Below the pieces are notes generated by a model. The model saw only the letters and a list, made by a program, of their open reading frames with translations. It was not told the DNA's origin and did not search any database. Of a stretch of 64,000 nucleotides of DNA, positions 11,017-20,495 are shown in pieces. Positions within the stretch are counted from its first letter, which is position 1; each line of letters opens with the position of its first letter. The position numbers and the translations under genes were made by a program. This DNA is from Citrus sinensis (Eukaryota; Streptophyta; Magnoliopsida; Sapindales; Rutaceae): the NCBI RefSeq assembly GCF_022201045.2, contig NC_068564.1, positions 25,077,001 to 25,141,000 of the forward strand, written 5' to 3'.

Positions 11017-11680
11017 TAATATGATGGTAAATATATATGAATTTGGTCTCAATTTAAAAAAATCTAGATTTGCGCATTAAGAAATGCGGATCTGGATCTT
11101 AAAATTTAAAATTCATGAGGATTCGACGCTAGATCTGGATGCAAATGCATCTGAAAAATCAAATATCTAGGTTCACGTAATTTTTAATTAAATTATTTAT
11201 CAAATTAAAATTAAATAAAATATATATAAGTTATATGAAAAAACATAATGGGATTAATTAAAAAATACAGAAGTTAAATTAAATTAAGAAATATATTAGG
11301 ATCCGCATTATTTTATGTCTATTTGTGGTGTTTTTATAATTTTATTTGTGGATTTGTAGTCATGCTAGATTTGGATTTATGTTATTCTTAATGTTTAATT
11401 TATGTTGTGGTATTTTTATTTGTGAATTTATGGTGTTGTATGTTATTCTAGGTATTGAATTGTTGATTGTTAAATTATAATTGGATTTTATTTGATATTA
11501 GATAAATTTTTGAATTTTAAATTACATTTTAAATTATTGAATTTTAATTTATGTGTATCCGAATGTCCAGAATAATTGTTTGCAATCCATGCAAATATTA
11601 CCTACATTCAGATCCATTGAATCCATATTTGAATGCACTTACATCTGGATCTAGATCCAGATCCAGATTTGCCATCCCTA
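11017..11680. mobile_element. 664-bp hAT-like non-autonomous element, copy 1
   Basis: The right end reads TTTGCCATCCCTA and the left end TAATATGATGGTAAAT, a degenerate inverted match of the hAT-type TAGGGATGGCAAA. It is flanked by 8-bp repeats AATGTGGA (11009-11016) and AATGTGGT (11681-11688), 7 of 8 matching. Subterminal regions are rich in GGATC/GATCC words. There is no transposase ORF. The 81-residue open frame at 11551-11796 crosses the element end and is not a gene. A second copy in opposite orientation lies at about 29800-30514. Confidence 0.7.
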
Positions 11681-11688
11681 AATGTGGT

Positions 11689-13620
11689 AGCCTTATAAAA
11701 ACATCAGTTTTTCGGTTGCTCACGTCCATGTCACATACTGTGTTAATTTACGTCCTGACTTTTGAACTTTTGTATGGTGAAGATATCAACACTTAATAAG
11801 GTTAAAAAAAGAAGAAAAAGATGAAAGTAGGTCATTTTTTCTTCTAAGGTGAACAGTGATCCCAAAGACTAAAGATCCCTTCTCTTATAAATGAGCCAAT
11901 ATTTATAAATAATGAGTGACTTGAATTAGGTTTTTCTTAGAACCGTATTCCTGAGGATGGGTGTCAGCAGTCAGTACTTTTAGACTATTTAATTATGGGA
12001 AGATATAAATATATATTCCTTATGTGCCTATTTCTCAATTCTTATGACTTTATGCATAATTTCTTTAATTTAGATTGTGGATTCCAGAACTAACATGATT
12101 CTAATTCCTCTTCTTGTCATTTTTCTTATAAGTTCCTAAAAATATTATTTCCCGCATAATGGTTATTTCTTAACTAAAAGGGTGGACATAAGGTGCAATA
12201 TAGTGTTTTAAAATGCAACATCCACACCCACCTTGACAAAACTTAATGAAAATGCTACTTTGACAAAAATTTGACAAATAAAATTTTGATAAAAATATGA
12301 AAAGACTGAAATGATTTGACAAAAACCTAATTTTGACTAAAGAAATAAATGTTTGAAATATGGGTATGGAAGGTGCCATAAATTTCTACAACCCATTCAA
12401 GTCAATAGTCTTAGTCAACAACAGAGTCTTCAATCAAATCAATGATCTTCTCTGAAAATGGGGAGGTCTTAAGGGGTCCGCTTATAATACAGCATCTGTA
12501 TCTCATACAGCCGCTTTTTATTTTTTTTTTAATATAGCAGATAACCGGCCACCGATACCCTCATTTTAATTGGTTAAAAGTGGCAAATATTAAAAGGTAA
12601 CTATCGTACAGCTCCCTCATTTTATGCAAATATCAAGATAATCAATTCAAAATTAGAAAACTATCAAAGACCCACTCATTAAAAAAAAAAATACTTCTTT
12701 TTCATTTAATTCATGGAAAAAATAGTTAATATTTAATATATTTAACTTATGTACTAATGAAAAAATATAAATAAGTAAAATTAATAGATTAATATATTTT
12801 AAAAAATAATTATATTATTTTCTTAATATTACATTATAAATTTAACGATATTTTACTTAAAAAAATGTAACTTATGTACTAACGAGAATAATATTTTAAT
12901 ATAATAAATTATATATCAATTAAACTATTTTTTATATTACTTTATAAATGTAATGATGTTTTGCTTAAAAAACTATCAAAACAATTTTATCAACTTTTAA
13001 TCACATTAAAATCTAAGTATGTAAACATATAACGGAAACGATTCAATTATAAATATTTGGAAGAAATCAATCCCAATATCCCACAAATACATACAGGGAC
13101 TTAAATCCCTACCTACTAAAATGAGTGCAATGTTTATGGAACTATCGAATAATTATCATACCAAACATCATAATTATCCCTCAAATAATGTTGTTGTTAT
13201 TATTAGTGGCTAACATTATTATGTTCTATGTATACCCTCTAATATTAATATGTTCTATGTATACCCTCTAAAAATTTAGTTGTATATTAGACAAATATAA
13301 AGCATCTAATATTTGATACTTTTAAATAAAACTCACAAACAATCTCTTATACAAATTAATTCATACAGACTTATGTCAAATTAATTACTTTATTTAATCT
13401 TTTTTTTTTTGCTAAAGTAAATTCTTTTTGCTAAACATTAATCAAATTCATAATGGTACATAGTATGGATAATTATAATTTGAATGCAACTAATATTGAA
13501 TAATGTTATATTAAATTATATTTATGGTTATATACTTTAGGCATGACAATTACATTTTTAAACTAAATCAAATTATTTGAGTAATACTGCACCGACTAGA
13601 TGGTTACATGATTTGTATAC
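11689..13620. other. AT-rich intergenic DNA, nothing recognised
   Basis: I see no gene, RNA gene or bounded element here. Minor features are repeated TTTGACAAA words at 12230-12330, a CTGTATCTCATACAGC palindrome near 12495, and a short 28-bp tandem repeat (tatgttctatgtataccctc) at about 13218-13270. The 69-residue frame at 12170-12379 has no recognisable content. Confidence 0.5.
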
Positions 13621-13623
13621 TGA

Positions 13624-14046
13624 GTGCCCATTTGGTATGACTTATTTAATAGATATAAGTACTTATTTAATCCCATAATCTCTTGTAATAATTTTTGTTG
13701 TTGTTTAGTTGTTTTCTAATAGAGCTTTTAAAGCTTAAATAAGCTATTTTACCTCTAGTAGTAAAAGCGCAAATTTTGAGCTTTTGGGAATAAAAGTTGA
13801 TTTTTTTTAAATGTTAAAATATCTAAAATATCCTCTATTCATTTGACAATCTTGTTTTATTCTTTTCATAACATAACTTTTAAAAAACTTGCCTATTAAA
13901 GTAATTTCATAAATTTTTAATAAAAATTTTTATTGACAACCAAACAACTAATTTTTTTTTTTTGTAAAAGCTCTATTTATAAATGCTTTACTAACAAAAA
14001 CTCTACTTAAATAACCTCTATTTTAAAAGTTGTACCAAACGGAGCC
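13624..14046. mobile_element. 423-bp MITE-like element with 3-bp target duplication TGA
   Basis: The left end GTGCCCATTTGGTATGACTT and the reverse complement of the right end GGCTCCGTTTGGTACAACTT match at most positions. TGA flanks both sides (13621-13623 and 14047-14049). G/C-start ends containing CGTTTGGTA and a 3-bp duplication suggest a PIF/Harbinger-type MITE. No coding capacity was seen. Confidence 0.6.
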
Positions 14047-14389
14047 TGAATAGTGTGCAATTATTATAAAATTAGTTCAATCTTACATTTATAGCTATAT
14101 TTTTTCAAAATTAAGTTAATTTATATAACAACTAAAAATAATAAAATTATGTAATATTAACAAGCTTAAATTTTATATCTATATTTTTAAATTAAATTAG
14201 ATAATATTTTTGGTGAAATATTAGGTGATTAGGTTTCATTTAGGCGGGTAAAACTACCGCCAAGATAAAACACAATTATTTTTCTTTTTTAAATACCTTG
14301 TATACATTTACAATTTTTTTAATTTTTTCCCAAATTTTTATACAAAATATAAATACCTCTCATTCTTCCTTTGTTAGAAACCCTAGCCG

Positions 14390-14950
14390 CTCAACTCAAA
14401 AATATTACCGGCCGCCATCGTAGAAGCTCAACAAAAAGAAAAACAAGCGGTTGCCATGAGTTTTTGCTCCTAAATTTTGTAAATCTCGCTCTTATCTTTT
14501 TTCTTTCTCACTACAATCCACTAGATCCCTCTTCTTTTCACCTTCATTAATCTCCCAAAATAAATCAATAAAAAAGTTGGCATCTTTCGAACACTTACAG
14601 TTCAAGGTTAATGAACAAGCTTTGAAATTGTAATCAAAATCTATGCTCAAGCTTTTTGCATAAAAAATTTATAAATTCAGTTCCCTTTTTTTGAACTTGC
14701 CTTATTAGGGTTTAGAAATTAACTTTAATTATTATTTTTTTATATATTTTCAATTATCAATTAGAGTTTTCAATCCCTTTTTTTTCTTGCATGTTTTATG
14801 ATTCCATTCTAGATGGATTGGCAAGGGAGAAAATTGACAGACGATCCGATGCAGACAATGCTTTGGGCATCCTCTCTAGTGGTTGGATCTAAGTCCAAGT
14901 GAAGCTGATGACTGATGAGTAGCCTACGCTTCAGCTTACTGTCGCCATTC
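14390..14950 (+). pseudogene. broken copy of the signal peptidase complex subunit SPC12 (SPCS1) gene
   Basis: SPC12 is a small ER-membrane subunit of signal peptidase. An ATG at 14813 opens a 29-codon frame starting MDWQGRKLTDDPMQTML, like the plant SPC12 N-terminus. Its two transmembrane segments are missing. A shifted frame at about 14878-14912 reads WLDLSPSEADD, matching the family C-terminal WLDPSEA motif, and a further frame gives PTLQLTVAIQRK, like the lysine-rich tail. So there is an internal deletion plus frameshifts. Upstream 14390-14812 looks like a 5' UTR (aaaccctagccgctc) and an intron ending ttctag just before the ATG. This would suggest a DNA-level duplicate and not a processed copy. 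Identification rests on short motifs. Confidence 0.5.
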
Positions 14951-16678
14951 AAAGAAAAATCTAGTAAGAATATAATAAAGGTCATTTTTATAGGTAATAA
15001 TAAATGTAACTTATTAACTGATATTATTAGGGTAATTTGGTCATATTTTTATTTGATGAAATAGATGAACTATGCCTTTATCAGAAGAAATACAAAAAAT
15101 TAGGGTCCAAATGTCTAGTTTGTTGAAATTAAAGAAAAAATTGCATCTGAAATCTGGAGGTCGACAGTAAATTTATGTGATAATATATACATGTATGTGT
15201 GCATATAAAATTTGTGAAATTCAGTAATGAAATCCTATTAGATAACATTGGATTTCTTTACTTCTGAAGAATTCATAAAATAAAGGTCACATGTATTCTG
15301 CGTCTTTTCGTTTGTTTCCTAAAGTAAATGCCAGTAAATGCAGGTATAATGTTGATCTGTACATTAATTTTATTTCTTTTTAGTGTTTCATCCTAGAAAA
15401 ATGAAAAAAAGGGGCTAAAAAAGACATTGGTTTGAGTTGTTTTTTCTCTTTGTTGTGATATTGTTATTCCTATCATTTGAAATGCTTCGACAATTTGTAA
15501 TCTAATTATTTTTTAAGTACTCTGTCTACTCGAATATAGTGTTTGGGAATTTGGACAAATTATAAGAATTGTGGGAACTACAATAAACAAACAAACAAAT
15601 AAATAAATAAATGTTGTGGGAATTCTGAATGTATTTAACTTACAAGAATAAATCTAAATGTAGACAAATTTTTTAGGTGCTTAATTTCTATTACATTTTG
15701 TAAATTTTTCATATTAGATGCTATTTCATGATATATGTTGTTCACGTAATCATGGATCAGTAGTCTTGAAAAGTTTTCATCTTGTTAATTCCGAATGTAT
15801 TCTCCTCTTTCAGAGCAACAAATGAATTTCAAGTTTCTTGAATTGCTGTGATGTTTTGATTTCAGTGCATGAATTTTGTGATTTCTGTGTCACTATTTTA
15901 CTAGTACATGTTATGCAAAGGTGATGGGAATTATGAGTCTGGTTTGGCCAACTTGCTTCTCAGTCCCGTGTTATTTTTTTTCGTTTGTTTCCTAAACTAA
16001 ATACAATTGTAATATTGATTTCTATAGAAGTTTTATTTAATTCCAGTATTTCATGCTAGAAAAATGAAAATTAAAAATTATATTGATTTGAGTTTTCCCC
16101 CTGCAGTGGCATTGAAAATTACATTGATTTCAGTTTTTCCCCCATGCTGCGGTATTGAAAATTATATTGATTTGAGTTTTCCCCCCCTGTTGTGGTATTG
16201 ATATTACTACTATTTTAAGTGCTATGGTAATTAGTAATCTAGATGTTTTACATGCTCTGGCTGCTTGAACCGATTGTCTAGGCATGCCGACAAATTATAA
16301 GAATTATGAAAACTACAATAAATATACAAGCAAATGGATAAATAAAGAAGGTTTACATTTTGAATGCATTTTACTTACAAGAACAAATCTATATGCTGAT
16401 GAATTTTTGACAATTATCTTTAGGTGCTTAGTTTCTATTGCACTTTGTGAGTTGTTCATATTAGATGCTATTTGATGATTTATATTATTCATGCAACCAA
16501 TTTTGTTCTTGTTCATTCTAGATGTATTCTCTCATCATTCATGCAATCAATTTTGTTCTTGTTTATTGTAGATGTATTCTCTTCTTTATCTTCCAAAGAT
16601 ACTTTATCGTTAAATTAAAGTTGACATAAAGGTTGCATAGAACAAGTATGCTAGTTGAGAATAATTTTATGTTTTAAT
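14951..16678. repeat. intergenic DNA containing an imperfect tandem duplication of about 0.7 kb
   Basis: Blocks at 15300-15735 recur in the same order at about 15975-16478. Examples are ttcgtttgtttcctaaa followed by a block with tagaaaaatgaaaa, then an actacaataaa block, then cttacaagaa, and finally ttaggtgctta followed by catattagatgctattt. Offset is about 675-735 bp with many indels. Within the second copy, 16070-16205 holds three imperfect 45-50-bp units, each with attgattt(g/c)agttttccccc. Short open frames here on both strands have no recognisable content. Confidence 0.65.
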
Positions 16679-16683
16679 ATTAC

Positions 16684-17880
16684 TGTTAGAGTGCAATTTA
16701 TGCACTAGTTTTGCATTATTTACTTCCCTTAATATCAATGTTTTGCACTTAATAATAGTGATTTACTTATGTTTTACTTTTGTAGGTGCAATTCTATTGA
16801 TTGATGATAAAATTGAGCTATAAGATGATGTTTAAGGATGATTGTTCTCTTGGAGAAATTATGAGCGTCAGAAGAACTTTGTTGATAAGGCGTGGGCGCG
16901 TGCTGTCAACTGCGGACCTGCAGTTTTTAGTTTAACGTGTTTTGTATTTTTGGTTATTTTTGTAATTACGAATTTAATATTTCAGATATTAGTATTTTAT
17001 TTTAAATAGAATTCTAAAAGAGAGGAGAGAGAGAGTATTTAAGGGAGGAATCTATTGTGAAAAGGGGGGATTTTTGGATTGGAGAAAAAGAAAGAAACCC
17101 TAGATCTAATTTTTCTCTTCTCTCTATGAAGAACTAAACCTATTTTTCTGGTTGAAGGATAACGAAGCTTTGATTCATCACTACTGTGAGATCTTTCTTG
17201 TGCTTTAATTTTTTTATTGTTTTTTGGGTATTTGTTTATTCTCTGTATTATTTTCATGATTATGTTTGTTAATTAGGTAATTGGCCACTATTTAATTATC
17301 AACTCAATCTATTGTCAATTAAAGGATTCATCGTATGAAGAATTTAATGTTTGTGACAAATAACATAGCAGAGAGTTGTGTTGTGAGAATAAACAATCTA
17401 ATTTAAATGAATCATCATATGTGTTGATTAGGATTTGGGTCTCTCTGGTTTTTCAGGTTGTCAATTGATTAAATTCTATGATCGTATCTAGGGTTGTCTA
17501 TTGATTAGGGAAATAACCAACGGTCGTACCTTGGTTATCGACTAGTTAAGGAGAGATTGGCTATTAGAGGGTCTCAGTAGCTATAACCGGTCTATTCATA
17601 AGTAATAATAATAATCTATATTTGAATCAATGATCAGTAGTCGAATCAAGCTGAGTTAATTCCTTCAACCAGAGCTTTCTCCAATTTGAATTACAACTTT
17701 AATTTGCATTCTTGTTATTTTAATTTGATTTTTATTATTGTCAACAATTCCCCCATTTTACGTTTTACGTTTCAAAAGGATTTAAATAATTACCGATCTC
17801 TGTGGACACGACCCTGCTCAATCACTATACACAATTTATTTAGAGTAGGAATTTATTTTTGTTGGCTTCGACAACCATCA
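16684..17880 (+). repeat. 5' LTR of the Athila-like element
   Basis: It starts TGTTAGAG and ends CAACCATCA. A purine-rich stretch ending gagagagagtatttaaggg (about 17018-17043) could hold the TATA-like promoter. It differs from the 3' LTR at four sites, all C/T: two in the T-rich run at 17205-17225, one at about 17458, one at about 17647. Confidence 0.9.
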
Positions 17881-17885
17881 AATTT

Positions 17886-17903
17886 TGGCGCCGTTGCCGG
17901 GGA
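17886..17903 (+). other. primer-binding site of the Athila-like element
   Basis: TGGCGCCGTTGCCGGGGA lies five bases after the 5' LTR. This is the usual primer site of Athila and related plant gypsy elements, generally assigned to tRNA-Asp. Confidence 0.85.
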
Positions 17904-17945
17904 TTGGTGTCATTTATTTAATCCTTTTTATGTTTTACTTGGTGT

Positions 17946-19190
17946 ATGATTCGTTCTTCTCGTACAGGTACACTTTCGTTTGATCCTGAAATTGAGAAGA
18001 CAGCTCGCCAGTTGAGACAGCAGACAAAGCGAGCTAAGCAACGATCCTCGTCGCCTTTGCTTTCTGAAACAGATACAGTGCCTGATTTAGTTGAATCATC
18101 TAGCGATTCAGAAGAACAAGTGATGGATAGACCTGCACCTGTAGAAAGAACTCTTAGAGAGTTAGCTGAACCAGACTTGAATCAACAACCACTCTGCATT
18201 CAATATGTAGACTTGGAGGTAAATTTTGAATTAAAGTCTGGTCTTATTCATTTATTACCCAAGTTTCATGGTTTTGCAGGTGAAGATCCTCATAAACATC
18301 TTAAGGAGTTTCATGTTGTGTGTTCAAGTATGAGACCACAAGGCGTGACTGAAGAGCAGATTAAGCTGCGTGCTTTTCCGTTCTCTGTAGATGGGCTAGC
18401 TAAAGATTGGTTGTACTACTTGCCTCCTGGATCGATTACAACGTGGAATGGTTTGAAGAAGCAGTTCCTCGAGAAGTACTTTCCTGCTTCAAGAGCTGCC
18501 AACATCAGAAAAGATATTTGTGGGATCAGACAACTTCCTGGGGAGACTTTGTATGAGTATTGGGAGCGATTCAAACAATTGTGTGCCAGTTGTCCTCAGC
18601 ATCAAATTTCTGATCAACTTCTTATTCAATATTTTTACGAAGGATTATCATTGATGGATAGGAGTATGATAGATGCTGCTAGTGGAGGCGTGTTGGTGAA
18701 CAAGACCCCTACTCAAGCAAGGGAGTTGATCTCAAATATGGCTGTCAATGCACAACAATTTGGCAGCAGGCAAGATGCCACTTCAAGAACGGTGAATGAG
18801 GTAAATATTTCTTCAGTTGAACAACGTTTAGATAAACTCACTTCTCTTGTGGAAAAGTTTGTTGTAGGTAATGTGCAACAGGTGAAGACTTGTGGTATTT
18901 GTTACAATATGGGTCATTCAACTGATATGTGTCCTACACTTCAAGAAGAACCCGTTGAACAAGCCAATGCAGTTGGAGGATTTCCAGGCATGCCTCAGAG
19001 GAGGTATGATCCTTATGCACAAACATACAATCCGGGATGGAAGGATCATCCCAACTTCAGCTATGGAGTTAGGCAGTCAGGATTCCCACAACAGTATCCA
19101 CCAAGACAACCAGCACCTCCACAGTCAAACTCCAAGTCAGGTATATCTCTCGAAGAAATTGTTAAATCACTTGCGACTAACACACAATAA
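17946..19190 (+). CDS. gag of the Athila-like element, ended by an in-frame TAA
   Basis: This 414-codon frame encodes the capsid/nucleocapsid protein. Residues about 140-240 form the retrotransposon gag domain (LAKDWLYYLPPGSITTW, then KYFPASRAANIRKDI, then ETLYEYWERFKQLCASCP). Residues about 316-329 form a CCHC zinc knuckle, CGICYNMGHSTDMC. The ATG is 60 bases after the LTR. The frame stops at TAA 19188-19190, but the very next codons in the same frame continue smoothly into the linker and protease at 19224. The TAA is therefore a single-codon interruption of a longer gag-pro frame, probably a recent point change in this copy. Confidence 0.85.
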   Translation: MIRSSRTGTLSFDPEIEKTARQLRQQTKRAKQRSSSPLLSETDTVPDLVESSSDSEEQVMDRPAPVERTLRELAEPDLNQQPLCIQYVDLEVNFELKSGLIHLLPKFHGFAGEDPHKHLKEFHVVCSSMRPQGVTEEQIKLRAFPFSVDGLAKDWLYYLPPGSITTWNGLKKQFLEKYFPASRAANIRKDICGIRQLPGETLYEYWERFKQLCASCPQHQISDQLLIQYFYEGLSLMDRSMIDAASGGVLVNKTPTQARELISNMAVNAQQFGSRQDATSRTVNEVNISSVEQRLDKLTSLVEKFVVGNVQQVKTCGICYNMGHSTDMCPTLQEEPVEQANAVGGFPGMPQRRYDPYAQTYNPGWKDHPNFSYGVRQSGFPQQYPPRQPAPPQSNSKSGISLEEIVKSLATNTQ

Positions 19191-20495
19191 TTTCAGCAGG
19201 CAACTACAGCAAGCATTCAGAACTTGGAGAACCAAATGAGTCAATTGGCGACTACAGTGAGCCGTCTGGAGTCTCAAGTATTAGGGAGATTGCCTTCACA
19301 ATCTGAGGTGAATCCAAAGCAAAACGTTAGTGCTGTCATCCTTAGAAGTGGGAAAGAGTTGCAAGAGCCTAGTAAGAAAGTGACAAAGTATGTAGAAGAT
19401 GAGCTTGAGAAGAATGAATTGATGCCTCAATCTCAAGATGCGCAACCCACAAGAGCGAAACCCCTACCTATTGTGATACCTCCTCCTTTTCCAAGCCGGT
19501 TTGCAAAATCCAAAAAGGAGGAACAAGAGAAAGACATCCTTGAGACATTTCGCAAGGTTGAGGTAAATATTCCTTTATTAGATGCTATAAAACAGATACC
19601 TCGATATGCTAAAGTCCTTAAGGAACTATGCACCTCTAAGAGAAAATTAAGAGGAGATGAAAAAGTTCACATGGGGGAGAATATTTCAGCAGTTCTTCAA
19701 AAGAAACTACCTCCTAAGTACAAGGATCCAGGTATGTTTACTATTCCTTGTAAAATTGGTAGTGTTAGAATTGAAAAGGCTTTGTTAGATCTAGGAGCTT
19801 CTATTAATGTCATGCCTCGTTCTATTTATTCATCTTTGAATATTGGTCCATTAAAAGAAACTGGCGTGATAATTCAACTAGCCGATAGGTCTAATGCATA
19901 TCCTGATGGGGTATTAGAAGATGTCTTAGTACAAGTTAATGAGTTAGTTTTTCCTGCTGATTTTTATGTACTTGATATGGAAGATGATAACTCCTCTAAT
20001 TCTGTCCCAATTTTGCTAGGAATACCTTTTCTTAAGACTGCTAGGACTAAAATGGATGTACATAAAGGGACTCTCACTATGGAGTTTGATGGAGAGGTTA
20101 TAGAATTCAATATGAATGATGCCATGAAATATCATAGTGATGAACATTTAGTATTCTCTATGGATGTTATTAACCCTATAGTGCAGGAAGTTTTTTACAA
20201 GAAAAAGACGAAGACATTTCATGATAGAATGATTTTGAGAAAGGAGTTCTCTGTTGGTCAAAAAGTTCTTCTTTTTCATTCTAAACTTAAACTTTTTCCG
20301 GGTAAATTACGTTCTTGCTGGGTTGGACCTTTTATTGTTACTAATGTTTTTCCTCATGGTGCAGTTGAGATTCGGAGTCCGACCTCTGACAGAGTTCTTA
20401 AGGTTAATGGTCATCGCTTAAAACCTTTTTATGAAGGTTTTTCGGTGAATATCGTGGAGGATGTGGCTCTCGAGAGTCCCAATTATGGAGATTGA
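19191..20495 (+). CDS. gag-linker/protease fused in frame to the integrase C-terminal domain
   Basis: The frame continues gag after the TAA; the first ATG is at 19224 (423 codons). The first part is a linker (QNLENQMSQLATTVSRLESQ). It is followed at residues about 175-290 by the Athila-type protease with ALLDLGASINVMPRSIYSSL; the D-L-G form is normal for this lineage. The protein reads on into MDVINPIVQEVFYKKKTKTFHD, then KVLLFHSKLKLFPGKLRSCWVGPFIV and VNGHRLKPFYEGF, which is the C-terminal end of an Athila integrase. The roughly 900 residues of RT, RNase H and integrase zinc finger/core expected between them are absent, with no frameshift at the junction (about 20195). Confidence 0.8.
   Translation, partial: FQQATTASIQNLENQMSQLATTVSRLESQVLGRLPSQSEVNPKQNVSAVILRSGKELQEPSKKVTKYVEDELEKNELMPQSQDAQPTRAKPLPIVIPPPFPSRFAKSKKEEQEKDILETFRKVEVNIPLLDAIKQIPRYAKVLKELCTSKRKLRGDEKVHMGENISAVLQKKLPPKYKDPGMFTIPCKIGSVRIEKALLDLGASINVMPRSIYSSLNIGPLKETGVIIQLADRSNAYPDGVLEDVLVQVNELVFPADFYVLDMEDDNSSNSVPILLGIPFLKTARTKMDVHKGTLTMEFDGEVIEFNMNDAMKYHSDEHLVFSMDVINPIVQEVFYKKKTKTFHDRMILRKEFSVGQKVLLFHSKLKLFPGKLRSCWVGPFIVTNVFPHGAVEIRSPTSDRVLKVNGHRLKPFYEGFSVNIVEDVALESPNYGD

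Noticed and set aside
12480..12510. Palindromic CTGTATCTCATACAGC resembling a similar word near 29550
   Set aside because: Too short to call a regulatory site or an element end; I could not extend the similarity between the two places.
17039..17257. 72-residue minus-strand frame found twice (also at 23465-23683)
   Set aside because: It lies in both LTRs of the Athila-like element, which explains the duplication; no domain, and opposite to element polarity.
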